DNA from: Streptomyces sp. NBC_01465
GTDB lineage: Bacteria > Actinomycetota > Actinomycetes > Streptomycetales > Streptomycetaceae
Length of the DNA: 64,000 bases
Assembly: GCF_036227325.1 (NCBI RefSeq)
Contig: NZ_CP109467.1
Span: 682,001-746,000 of the forward strand
Direction: 5' to 3'
Part shown: piece by piece, positions 32,662-42,500 of the stretch
Layout of the letters: each line of letters begins with the position of its first letter
Position numbering within the stretch: the stretch's first letter is position 1
Position numbers and translations under genes: made by a program
The notes under the pieces: model-generated
Databases searched by the model: none
What the model was told of the DNA's origin: nothing
What the model saw: only the letters and a program-made list of their open reading frames with translations

Positions 32662-34479
32662 ATGGCTTCATCAACCGCGGAACGTGTGGAGATCCGCCTC
32701 ATCGGGGGATTCCGGGTGGCGGTCGACGGGATCACGGTCCCCGGGTCCCGCTGGACACGCTCCGGGGCCTGCCGGCTGCTCAAGACGCTGGCGCTGGCCG
32801 GCGCGGGCGGTGTGGGGCGCTCCCGGTTGTGCGCTCTGATGTGGCCCGGGGTTCCGGCGACCGCCGCGGCCGGGAGGCTGCGGGTCGATCTGCATGCCCT
32901 GCGCCGGGTGCTGGAGCCGGAGTTGAGGCCACGGGCCGAGTCCAGGTACGTACAGTCCCTGCCGGACGGTGTGCTGCGACTGGTCGCCGGTCCGGTCCGG
33001 GTCGATCTCTGGGAGACCCGGTCGGCCGCGCACGCCGCGACCACCGGCGAACTGGAGCGGCTCGCCCGGTCGTTGCTGCCGGAACTCCTCCCGCAGGACG
33101 TCGCGATCCCTTTCCTCGCCCTGCGCCGGGAGGAGTTCTCCGGGCTGCGCCGGGAGGCGGTGGTCGCGTACGCCTCGCGCTGTCGCGGGTCCGACCGGGC
33201 CGAGGAGGCGGTGCGGCTGCTGCGGCGGGTGCTGGCCGCCGATCCCCTCGCCGGCGATGTGTGCCGGGCCCTGCTGGAGGCTCTGCTCGCGCTCGGCCGC
33301 GGCCTTGAGGCCGTACGGCACTTCCATGCGCATCGGCGCGCGTTCGGTGAGGCGTACGGGCGGGCCCCCGACCGTGTGCTGGGTGCGCTCTTCTCCCGCG
33401 CCGTCGAGGCCACGGTTCCGCCGCCACGCCCGGAGACGCGACCGGGGACCGGGACCGAATTCATCGGCAGACAGCGGGAGTTGGCGCTCGTCGCCGCGCT
33501 GTCGCAGCCGTCCGTGCCGCGCGTCATCGCCCTCGGGGGCGAGCCGGGGATCGGGCTCAGCCGGACGCTCGAGGAGGCCACGCGCCGGCTCAGGGCGCGC
33601 GGGGTGACCGTGCTGCACGGGTGGCACACCGGTCCGGAGGGTGTGCCGTACGACCCTGTCCTGGCGGCATTCGACGACTTCGCGCGGCTGCTCACGCCGG
33701 AGGGACGGGGCGAGTTGGCGCTCCGCTGCCCCGAGCTGGCCGACGCACTGCCCGCTCTCCACGGCTCGGGACGGTCCGCGCCGCATGTGTGGGCTCCGGA
33801 CGCCGTACGGCTGCTCGCGGAGCTCGCCCGGCATCGACCGGTCGCCGTACTCCTCGACGACGTCGAGGCGGCCGCGTCCGACGCGCGCGGTCTGCTGCGG
33901 CGGCTGATACGGCGCAGTGCGGACACCCGGGTGCGGTTCGTGGTGGCCGAACGGCACAGCGGCGGCCCTTCGTCCCTCCCCGCGAGCGAACCCGTGCACC
34001 GGCTGACCCTGGAGCGGCTGGACCGGGCGCAGTGCGCGCGGCTGGTGACCGGGGTGGACGGGCGGAGCCTCCCGGCCGACGAGATCCACCGGCGCTCCGG
34101 AGGCAACCCGCTGTTCGCGCTGGAGCTGGCCCGCGGCGCTCTGGACCGCGCCCTGGTTCTGCGGCGGTTGCGTCGTGAACCCGCGGGAGTACGGCACCTC
34201 CTCGATGTGCTGGCCCTGCGATCGGACCCCATGCCCTACCCTCAGCTGATCCTGGCCGCCTCCGGGCAGTTCCCCCGGTCGGAACTCGTCGCGGCGGTGG
34301 ACCGGTCGGTCCGTACCGGATGGGTGCGCACGGTCGACGGGCCCCGGTACGAGATCGCGGTGCCGGCGGTCGCGTCGGCACTGGCGGAGGAATACGGCGG
34401 ATGCCGTCGGCCACTGTGGCCGACGGCATCCGCGATGCGCTGTTCCGATACGGCTACTTCAGGGCGTACGCCCGGGTGA
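32662..34479 (+). CDS. BTAD/AfsR-like regulator, truncated, with damaged Walker A
   Basis: 605 residues from the ATG at 32662 (GGAGG upstream). Residues about 10-250 are a DNA-binding plus BTAD domain (IRLIGGFRVAVDGITVPGSRW; AGRLRVDLHALRRVLEPEL; RAEEAVRLLRRVLAADPLAG). An AAA-type ATPase domain follows from about 265. Its Walker A at 293-300 reads GEPGIGLS, with leucine where lysine is expected, so ATP binding is doubtful. VAVLLDDVEAA is the Walker B. The TPR half present in relatives such as 39537-42647 (1036 residues) is missing: the frame ends at 34479 after running through the terminator hairpin of the convergent protease. Possibly a decaying gene or an ATPase-independent activator. Confidence 0.8.
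   Translation: MASSTAERVEIRLIGGFRVAVDGITVPGSRWTRSGACRLLKTLALAGAGGVGRSRLCALMWPGVPATAAAGRLRVDLHALRRVLEPELRPRAESRYVQSLPDGVLRLVAGPVRVDLWETRSAAHAATTGELERLARSLLPELLPQDVAIPFLALRREEFSGLRREAVVAYASRCRGSDRAEEAVRLLRRVLAADPLAGDVCRALLEALLALGRGLEAVRHFHAHRRAFGEAYGRAPDRVLGALFSRAVEATVPPPRPETRPGTGTEFIGRQRELALVAALSQPSVPRVIALGGEPGIGLSRTLEEATRRLRARGVTVLHGWHTGPEGVPYDPVLAAFDDFARLLTPEGRGELALRCPELADALPALHGSGRSAPHVWAPDAVRLLAELARHRPVAVLLDDVEAAASDARGLLRRLIRRSADTRVRFVVAERHSGGPSSLPASEPVHRLTLERLDRAQCARLVTGVDGRSLPADEIHRRSGGNPLFALELARGALDRALVLRRLRREPAGVRHLLDVLALRSDPMPYPQLILAASGQFPRSELVAAVDRSVRTGWVRTVDGPRYEIAVPAVASALAEEYGGCRRPLWPTASAMRCSDTATSGRTPG
34398..34432 (-). terminator. Strong hairpin terminator after the second S8 protease gene
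   Basis: Perfect 16-base arms CGGATGCCGTCGGCCA (34398-34413) and TGGCCGACGGCATCCG (34417-34432) with a three-base loop, beginning 22 bases after the protease stop. The same bases are read as codons near the end of the convergent regulator gene. Confidence 0.8.
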
Positions 34480-37400
34480 TGTCCTGCGAGGTGCGGTTCC
34501 CCTCGCTGTCCCAGACCTCGGTGCGCAGGCTCACGAACCCGTTGGTGGCGGACAGTTCGGGGTGCTGGACGGTGGCCTTGAAGGTGTTGGCGTCCTTGCG
34601 GCTGACCGTGACCGGCTGCCAGGTGGCGCCGTCGTCGTAGCTGACGGACACCTTCGCACCGGCCATCGTGGTGGATGCGATGGAGGCCTTCGAGCGGGAG
34701 GCGTCGACGGTGAAGGAGAACGGTTGCCCCGCCGCAACCTTGTTGGTGATGTCGGCCTTCATCCCGTAGTCGAGCAGGACGACCGGCAGCGCCTCGCAGA
34801 GCGTCGCCTTGGGGACGGTGACCTGGCAGTCCTTGACGGACATCGCCGTCGGGGCCGCCGAGGAGAAGCTGTACTCGGTGTGGGTCTTCGTCCCGAGGTT
34901 CACCCCCGGGTAGTCGGCCGGCCTGGCGGTGTCGTCCACGAAGCGGTAGCCCGCCTTCTCGGGCACCATCAGCTTCGAGATGTCGGTGATCTTCTCGCCG
35001 TCCCGGTAGTACGTCCAGGCCCGGGACCGGCCGCTCTTCAGGAAGTGATCGGCATCCGAGTCGCCGCCGAGCTGGGGGACGAACACCGTCCCGGCATCCG
35101 TGCGGCAGAAGTTGCAGGCGTACGCGGTGACGTTGGCCGGATGCATCACCGGCGCCCACCAGTCCTCGGTGGACACGGCCCCGGGCTGGTAGCCCTTCGC
35201 CGTCTCGTCCTCCTCGCCCGCGCCGGTGGTGCTGGCCCAGATGGCCTGCTGGTACGTCAGGCCGTGCCCGGCGCGTACGTAGTCCTCACGGGTGTGCCCC
35301 TGCTGGAGGAACTCGGCGGAGCGGATCGAGGTGATGGGGTAGGAGCCCCAGGAGTGGATGGTCCCGTATCCCATCCGGGCGGCGCCGTCGACGTGGAAGG
35401 AGTTCTTGATGGTGGCCAGGTCCGCTGCGCGGGCGGTCATCCGCAGGCTCGCGGGGATGCCGTTGTCGAAGTCCCACTGGCCGGAGTACTGGTAGCCGGA
35501 CTCCGCCACGCCCTTGAGCGAGATCGAGGTACGTCCCTGGGCGACGGCGGCGGCGAGCGCGCGTCCGTCGGCGTAAGTGGTGGCGAAGTACGGCACGTTC
35601 ACGCCGAGGACCACGATGGACTGCGGTGCCTGGGTGTTCGGCGCGACGACGACCGCCTCGGCGCCGGCTGCCTCGGCGGCCCTGATCCGGGGTGCCGCGG
35701 CGCTGACGCCGTCGACGTGGAGCAGTGCCGCCTTGCCCGTGACGTCGACCGCGGCGAGGTCTTCGGCGGAGCCGCTGCCCGCGTCGACGACGTCGTACTT
35801 GTACGTGCCCGAGAACCGCTTCAGGTAGCTGGAGGTCTTGGCCGCGAGGGCGAAGGTCTCCGGCCGGGTGACCGTCGCCCGGATCAGCGGTTCACGCTTC
35901 GCCTGCCAGAAGGAGGACAGCAGTTCGCCGGTGGCCGGCTTGGCCGCGGGGATGGCGCCGTACTGCTCCTGTGTCCAGCTGGAGAGACCCGCGATGCCGT
36001 ACATGGCGCGCCTGGTGCGGTTCGGGGCGTACCGCGTGATCTGGTACGACATCTGCGAGTCCTCCAGGGCCCGCGTCTCGTCCGGCAGCCGCATGTCGAA
36101 GTTGGTCGCGGTGGTGGCGTCGACCGTGGCCGTGGCGTCCTTGGTCGTCAGATCGACCTCGGGGACGCTGAAGACGTCGGTGGAGTAGTCGACGGCCGCA
36201 GGCTGGCTCGGCGCGGTGGCGAGAACTCCGGTGATGGCGTACTTGCCCACGGGCAGGCGCAGTTCCTGGTGACCGGAGCTCACCGTGTACGAGCTGTAGA
36301 AGCTGTTGTCGAGACCCATGACCGAGAAGTTGGCGGTCAGGGCAGTGCCGCCCAGCCGGTTCTTGAAGTCGATGGCCAGTCCTCGGCGCTCGGCCTCCTT
36401 GGTGAAGCCTATGACCGTGTGGGCGCTCTGGCCGTCGGCGGTGGTCGCGGTGAGGTATCCGCTGTACTGGCCGGTGGCCACGTCCGTGGGGTCGAGGGTG
36501 ACCGTGACGTCGGCGGTACCGCCCGCGGGGATCGTGACGCTGCTGTTCGAGAGCGACAGGGCTCCGTCGGGCAGGGTGCTCCCGGTGGCGGCGGAGAGTG
36601 CGACGGTGGTCTCGGTCGCGGTGGGGTTGGTCAGGGTGACCTTGCGGGTCTCCTTCTCGTACCCGGTCTCGCTCCACTCGACGAGGCCGAAGTCGCCGCT
36701 TCCGGCGAGCTCCAGCTCGGGGTCGAGGGCCGCGGGGATGTCCACCCGGCCGTCGCCCTGCTCGTAGACGGAGGGGCCAGTTGTGATCTTGGCGTGGGTG
36801 GTGAGCGCCTCCTTGATGCGCTGACCTGTCCAGTCGGGGTGGCGCTGCGCGAGGATCGCGGCGGCGCCCGCGACGTGCGGGGTGGCCATGGAGGTGCCGC
36901 TCGCGGAGGTGTAGAACTCGCCGCTCGGGGTGCCCATGGTCGTACCGGCCGCGCGGGCCGCCACGATGTTCACTCCGGGGGCGGTGATCTCCGGCTTGAT
37001 GGCGTTGTCGCCGATGCGGGGGCCTCGACTGGAGAAGCCCGCCAATACGTCGGACTTGTCGACGGCGCCGACGGTGAGTGCGGAGTCGGCTGTTCCGGGA
37101 CTGCCGATGGAGCTCGCCGCAGGTCCGGCGTTGCCTGCGGCGATGACGAACAGGGTGTCGCTCGATGCGCTGAGACGGTCCACGGCCTGCGTCATGGCAT
37201 CGCCGCCCGCGGTGGCGGGACCGCCCAGGCTCATGCTGACGACGTCGGCACCCTGGTCGGCGGCCCACTCCATGCCCGCCATGATCCAGGAGTAATCGCC
37301 GCTGCCGCCGTTGTCGAGCACCTTGCCGATGAGCAGGTCGGCCTCGGGGGCGACGCCCTTGTACTTGCCGCCGGAGTTGGCACCACTGCCTGCCACGGTC

Positions 37401-38263
37401 GAGGCGACGTGGGTGCCGTGGCCGTGGCCGTCGGTGACCGACAGGCCCGGCACGAAGCTCTGGGTCTCGGTGACCCGGTCCTTCACATCGGCGTTGGTGA
37501 GGTCGACGCCGGTGTCCAGGATGGCGACCTTGGAGCCCTTGCCGTCGTAGCCCTTGGCCCAGGCCTCGGGTGCGCCGATCTGCGGCACGCTCTGGTCGAG
37601 GCTGATCTTCGCCTTGCCGTCGTACCAGACCTTGGTCACGCCCGCGCTGCCCGGGGCCGTGACCGCCTTGCCGTTCCTGGGCGCCTTGCTGACCGGTTTC
37701 ACCTGCTGCCAGAAGGACTTGGCGTTCTCCTTGCCGACCTGGACCCCGGCCATGTCCAGCCGGTCGAGGACGGCGCCGCGTTCGCTGTCGGGCAGGGCGT
37801 CCGCCCGCTTCGCCAGCGTGCCGGCGTTCGGCTTGTCGCCGTAGGAGACGATGACCGGGAGCGTGTCGGAACTGCCGTCCGCGTGGCCGTCCTTGATGAG
37901 CTGGGTGACGTTGAAGAGCCGCGCGTCCAGCGCACCCGATGCCACTCCGTCCAGTACGTCCGACGGATAGATGTAGAGGTCTCCGTCGGGACCGGAGACC
38001 GTACGGAAGGTCTTGGCGCTGCCCGCGGCCGCGTTGGCGTCGACGGACTGCTTGCCGTCGGGCGCGGTGCTGACCGTCACCGTGTCACCGGTGACAAGAG
38101 TGACGGTGGCCGTACTCGCCGTCCGCTGCGCGGAGTTGACGAGCCCGGTGGGAGCCTGCGACGCCTGTGCGCCGACGGTGCCGGTGAGCGAGGCTCCGAG
38201 TGCGACTGCTACGGCGGTGGCCAGCAGTCCTGCTCTCGTTCTCCCTCGTAGGGGGTGCTGCAC
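34454..38263 (-). CDS. Very large secreted S8 (subtilisin) peptidase, paralogue of 27978-31694
   Basis: 1269 residues from a GTG at 38263, with AAGGAGGAGCAC just upstream; an upstream in-frame ATG lacks a ribosome site. Signal peptide about 1-36 (AGLLATAVAVALGASLTGTV). Catalytic triad: AILDTGVDLTNADV (Asp near 250), GHGHGTHVAST (His near 281), GTSMATPHVAGA (Ser near 457). The propeptide, the DQSVPQIGAPEAWAKGYDG approach and the long C-terminal beta region are like its neighbour. A distinct cysteine-containing stretch (YACNFCRTDAG near 1060) could bind metal or form a disulfide. Extracellular protein degradation is the expected role. Followed by a strong hairpin terminator. Confidence 0.93.
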   Translation of the reverse strand: MQHPLRGRTRAGLLATAVAVALGASLTGTVGAQASQAPTGLVNSAQRTASTATVTLVTGDTVTVSTAPDGKQSVDANAAAGSAKTFRTVSGPDGDLYIYPSDVLDGVASGALDARLFNVTQLIKDGHADGSSDTLPVIVSYGDKPNAGTLAKRADALPDSERGAVLDRLDMAGVQVGKENAKSFWQQVKPVSKAPRNGKAVTAPGSAGVTKVWYDGKAKISLDQSVPQIGAPEAWAKGYDGKGSKVAILDTGVDLTNADVKDRVTETQSFVPGLSVTDGHGHGTHVASTVAGSGANSGGKYKGVAPEADLLIGKVLDNGGSGDYSWIMAGMEWAADQGADVVSMSLGGPATAGGDAMTQAVDRLSASSDTLFVIAAGNAGPAASSIGSPGTADSALTVGAVDKSDVLAGFSSRGPRIGDNAIKPEITAPGVNIVAARAAGTTMGTPSGEFYTSASGTSMATPHVAGAAAILAQRHPDWTGQRIKEALTTHAKITTGPSVYEQGDGRVDIPAALDPELELAGSGDFGLVEWSETGYEKETRKVTLTNPTATETTVALSAATGSTLPDGALSLSNSSVTIPAGGTADVTVTLDPTDVATGQYSGYLTATTADGQSAHTVIGFTKEAERRGLAIDFKNRLGGTALTANFSVMGLDNSFYSSYTVSSGHQELRLPVGKYAITGVLATAPSQPAAVDYSTDVFSVPEVDLTTKDATATVDATTATNFDMRLPDETRALEDSQMSYQITRYAPNRTRRAMYGIAGLSSWTQEQYGAIPAAKPATGELLSSFWQAKREPLIRATVTRPETFALAAKTSSYLKRFSGTYKYDVVDAGSGSAEDLAAVDVTGKAALLHVDGVSAAAPRIRAAEAAGAEAVVVAPNTQAPQSIVVLGVNVPYFATTYADGRALAAAVAQGRTSISLKGVAESGYQYSGQWDFDNGIPASLRMTARAADLATIKNSFHVDGAARMGYGTIHSWGSYPITSIRSAEFLQQGHTREDYVRAGHGLTYQQAIWASTTGAGEEDETAKGYQPGAVSTEDWWAPVMHPANVTAYACNFCRTDAGTVFVPQLGGDSDADHFLKSGRSRAWTYYRDGEKITDISKLMVPEKAGYRFVDDTARPADYPGVNLGTKTHTEYSFSSAAPTAMSVKDCQVTVPKATLCEALPVVLLDYGMKADITNKVAAGQPFSFTVDASRSKASIASTTMAGAKVSVSYDDGATWQPVTVSRKDANTFKATVQHPELSATNGFVSLRTEVWDSEGNRTSQDITRAYALK

Positions 38264-38399
38264 GTGCTCCTCCTTGTTCGGGGGACATGGTGCGGGGCAC
38301 GCCGGACACCCCTGCATGACATGGCATGTACGGGACATCCCTGCGTGCTCCGGACGCTACCGGCGGTGACGGACGAGGCAGAAGGGGCTGCTGCGGCGC

Positions 38400-39407
38400 T
38401 TACGTGACAGCGGCACCTATGCGCCCGCCGATCCAGCCGTGCCGGGCCGCGTGCCAGCCCAGCTGCATCCGCGTCGCCACCCCGGCCCGGTCCATGAGCC
38501 CGCGCGCCCGGCGCAGTACGGTCCGCCGGCCCACGCCCAGCTGTCGCGCGATCACCTCGTCGGTCAGACCGCTGAGCAACAGGGTGAGCAACTGGAGTTC
38601 CGTCTCGTCCAGTTCGGGATCGTCCCGGCCCTGCCCTTCGGCCGCCGGATCAAGGGGCAGCGCACTGCTCCAGGTCTGCTCGAAGAGGCTGATGAGCGCA
38701 TCGAGGAGCGGGCTGGGGTGGATCAGCGCCGAATCATTGAGGCCTTCCGCGGTGACCGACGCCGGCACGATGGCCACCGCGCGGTCGACGATCATCATCT
38801 TCAACGGCAGCCGGTGCGTGGCACGCGCCTCCTCGCCCGCCGCGACGTAACCGCCGATCCGTACGAGGCCGCCCAGCTGCTCGATGGCGAGGCGGTCGTA
38901 CACCGTCCGGTACCGCACCCCGGCGGCCAGTTGCTCCATCTCGCAGCTGTTGCCCATGGCCGCGCCGTCGGCGTCCGCCGTGACGTACGGCGGCATATCG
39001 AAGATCATCACCTCGTCCTGGGCCGTACGCTGGATCTGGTCGATCCGCTGGGCGACCGCCACATCCGGGGTGAACTCGACGGCGGCCCTGCCGTCGCCGG
39101 GCCGCGGGATGCTGCGGTACTCGTCCACCAGCCGCCCCATCGCGGCCCGCGCCGTGTGCAGTTCCTGCATCCGGCGCAGCAGCAGCACCTCGCCCACGAT
39201 GTCCGGAGGAGAGGCGATCAGACGGGCCCGGCCACCCGTCGTACGGCTCAACAGCCCTTTCGCCGCCAGCCCGTCCAGCGCGGTCGCGGCAGAGTCGGAC
39301 GGAACTCCGGGCAGGGCGGGAAGCCGGTCGGCCCAGCAGGGTCCTGACCGCACCAGCGCCTGGTACAGCTCCGCCTCGTCGGACGTCAGTCCTAGGGCCT
39401 CGAGCAC
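38400..39407 (-). CDS. TrmB-like/LuxR-type HTH transcriptional regulator
   Basis: 335 residues. The N-terminus (MLEALGLTSDEAELYQALVR through AATALDGLAAKGLLSRT) is a TrmB-like winged helix. The middle contains a sensor region that resembles a phosphatidyltransferase-type fold without its catalytic motif. The C-terminus (LDETELQLLTLLLSGLTDEVIARQLGVGRRTVLRRARGLM) is a LuxR-type HTH. This domain order is common in streptomycete regulators next to large secreted proteases. It ends 136 bases before the protease start on the same strand and is divergent from the BTAD-ATPase-TPR regulator. It probably regulates the protease, but no operator is proven. Confidence 0.82.
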   Translation of the reverse strand: MLEALGLTSDEAELYQALVRSGPCWADRLPALPGVPSDSAATALDGLAAKGLLSRTTGGRARLIASPPDIVGEVLLLRRMQELHTARAAMGRLVDEYRSIPRPGDGRAAVEFTPDVAVAQRIDQIQRTAQDEVMIFDMPPYVTADADGAAMGNSCEMEQLAAGVRYRTVYDRLAIEQLGGLVRIGGYVAAGEEARATHRLPLKMMIVDRAVAIVPASVTAEGLNDSALIHPSPLLDALISLFEQTWSSALPLDPAAEGQGRDDPELDETELQLLTLLLSGLTDEVIARQLGVGRRTVLRRARGLMDRAGVATRMQLGWHAARHGWIGGRIGAAVT

Positions 39408-39536
39408 GGCGTCTCCTGAGAATCGTCGGGATGTACCACCAGCCTCACCGCGCGCCGCGCCCCCGGGAACCGCCTTCTTCGGCCGTACGCCCCCTCCGTA
39501 ACGGGGCAGTAACTCCCGACTGGCTAGGCTGTGGTC

Positions 39537-42500
39537 ATGTCCGCATCAGCCAACCCCCACAGACCGGGGCCGGCCCCCGTGCGGATACAGCTGCTCGGCG
39601 GCTTCCGCGTCCAGCGCGGGGACGGGGTCCCCGTCCCCGCCACCTGGCGGCGCAGCAGTGCCAAGACGCTGGTGAAGCTGCTCGCCGTGGCGCCGGGGCT
39701 GATGCTCCACCGGGAGCGGGTCATGGACGTCCTGTGGCCCGACACGGCCATGGACGCGGCTCTGCGCAATCTGCGGGTGACGCTGCACGCCGCACGGCAC
39801 GCCCTGGAGCCCGAACTCGCCCCGCGCGCCCCCTCGTCGTACCTCCTCGCGGACGCCGAGATGCTGCGCCTGGCACCCGGTCGCGTCCGCATCGACACGG
39901 ACGAGGCGCAGGAAGCCGCCCTGGCGGCACTGGCCTCGGGCGACATTCCGGCCCTGCAGTCGGCACGGGCGGCGCTGGAGGAGGAGTTGCTGCCCGAGGA
40001 CCGCTACGCCGACTGGGCCGAGACACACCGTCGTACCCTGCACGAACTGCACGGACGTCTCACCCCCGCACTCGCCGCCGGACTGCTCGCCGCCGGGCAG
40101 ACGGACGAAGCGGTCCGGACGCTGCGCTCGGCCGTCGACCGCTCCCCCACCGACGAGCCGCTCCAACTGCTGCTCGCCCGGACGCTGTTCGACACGGGCC
40201 GCCCCCGGCAGGCCATCCAGCAGTACCACGCCTGCCGCGAGGCGCTCTCGGAGGAGCTGGGTGTACGGCCGGGAGCCGAGTTCGAACAGCTCCACCGCTC
40301 CGCACTCGCCTCCATCGCCCCACGCCGCGCCGCGGTGTCCCCCGCCGTACCCGCACAGCTGCCCGCGGTGATCCGCCGCCCCGCCGCGCTGCCGCTCTTC
40401 GGGCGCGAACACCCCCTGGCGCTGCTGACCGCGCACACCACGGCCACCGGCCCCGCCCCTCTCGTGCTGGTCCGCGGAGAGCCCGGCATCGGCAAGACCA
40501 GGCTGGCTGCGGAGGCCGCCCGGGACGCCGCCGACCGCGGGGCGTCCGTGCTGTGGGGCACGAGCCACGAGGCGGAGGGGCACACTCCGTACGGCGTCTT
40601 CGCCGACGCCCTCGACGCCCACCTGGCCGGGTGCACGGCCGCCGAGCGGGCCGTCATCGGCACCGAGCATCCCGGTCTCGCCGCGCTGCTTCCCGCGCTG
40701 GGAGCGGCGCCCGCCGCCACGGGGAGTCCGGAGGAGGAGCGCGCCCGGCTGTTCCGCGCCGTGTCGGGACTGCTGACGGACATGGCGGCCGTACGCCCCG
40801 TACTGATCGTCCTGGACGACCTGCACACCGCCGACCCCGGCTCCCTGGCCCTGCTGCACCACCTGGTGCGCACCGCGCATCCGCGCCGCTGGCGGTTCAT
40901 CGCCACCTGCAGGGACGAGGCGCTGCCCCCGGGTTCGGCCTGGGGGGAGATGCGGGACACCTTCGTCGGCCGGCGGATGGCGGTGGAGATCGACCTGCTG
41001 CGGCTCAGCCGCGCCGACTGCGCCAATCTGGCCGCACGGGCCGTGGGGGGCGGCCGGACCGCGGCGCGCGGGGTCGCCTCCCGCATCTTCGAACTCTCCC
41101 TGGGCAACCCGCTGTTCGTGCTGGAGCTGACGACGGGCGCGTACGAGGACCTGGAGCGCACGGCCGGACCGCGCGGCAGCGGCGCGCCGGACGCGATCGC
41201 CGTGCCCGACAGCATCCGCAGGATGGTGTCGGGCCGGCTGAACCGGCTTCCCGAGAACGTCAGACGGGCCCTGGCCGCGCTCTCCGTCGCGGGCCGCGGC
41301 GCGGTGTCGCTGACCGAGTTCGAACCGGTCGCCGCCACCGGCCTCCACCCGCCCCTGACCGGACCCGCCGTGGTGGCGGCGCTGGATGCGGCGCTGCAGG
41401 CCGACATCGTCGAGGAACGCGAGGTCGCGGTGGGCGGCCGGCCCACCGCGGGGTACGCCTTCAAGCACCCGCTGGTCCGCCTCGCCTGCGCCGAGCAGCT
41501 GAGCACCGCGGCGCGCCGCCAGCTCCACCGGGCGTTCGCCGACGCGGTGCTGAGGGTCCGTCCGGAGGCGGTCGACACGCTCGCCTTCCACCTCTCGCGC
41601 GCCGACGACGTACGCGCGACCGAATACCTCCACCGTGCGGCACGGCGCGCCGCAGCCCTGTACGCGAACGACAGCGCCTGCGACTACTACGAGGACCTCG
41701 TCGCCCGCCTGGACGCCGCCGGTGACCCGTCCGCGGCAAGCGCCCGCCTGGAGTGGGGCATCGTCCTGCGCCACAGCGCCCGTTACACCGAGGCCGAGTC
41801 CGTCCTGGGACAGGCGCTGCACGAGCTGACCGCCGCCGGGGAGGAGGCGGGCGCACTGCGGGCGACGGTGTCGCTGGGCGAGACGCTGGGCCGGGCGGGC
41901 CGGGCGGCGGAAGGACTCGCTGTCCTCTCCGCGGCGCCTGCACTGCGGGAATCTTCCGCCGGCACCGGAGAGGGACGAGCCTCACTGCACCTGGCCATCG
42001 CCTCCCTCAGCTTCCATGCCGGGCTCGTGACCGAGTCGCTGGCTGCGCTCGGGACCGTACAGAAGGAGGCGGCGGAGCTGCCGGAGGTGGTCCGGCTTCC
42101 GCTGCTCGCCTCGATGTTCTCGACGCGTGCCGCCTGTCTCGTGGTGACCGGACAGCTCAGGGAGAGCCGTGAGGCGGCCGAACGGGCGCTCAGCATCGCC
42201 GAACAGACCGGGGATGCCGCGCTGCACTCCAGCGCCCTGTCGGTGGTGGGCGAGCTGGCCCGCAAGGACGGGCGGCCGGAGGCGGCGAGGGACTGTGCGC
42301 GCCGCGCGGTCACCATCGCCCGCCGCACCGGCGACCCGTCCGTACTGGCCTTCGACCAGAGCAATCTGGCGGGCGCCGAACTGCTCCTGGGCGAGCACCG
42401 GCGGGCCACGGCGCTCGTGGAGACCGCGGTAAGGCTCGCCCGTTCGCTCGGCCGGACCTGGTGTCTGCCGTACGCGCTGATCATCCTCGCCGAGGTACGG

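Noticed and set aside
34562..38251. 1229-codon open frame on the plus strand
   Set aside because: Antisense to the second S8 protease, same composition artefact.
38319..38329. ACATG-G-CATGT palindrome between the protease start and the TrmB/LuxR-like gene
   Set aside because: Only five-base arms; it could be an operator but is too short to distinguish from chance.
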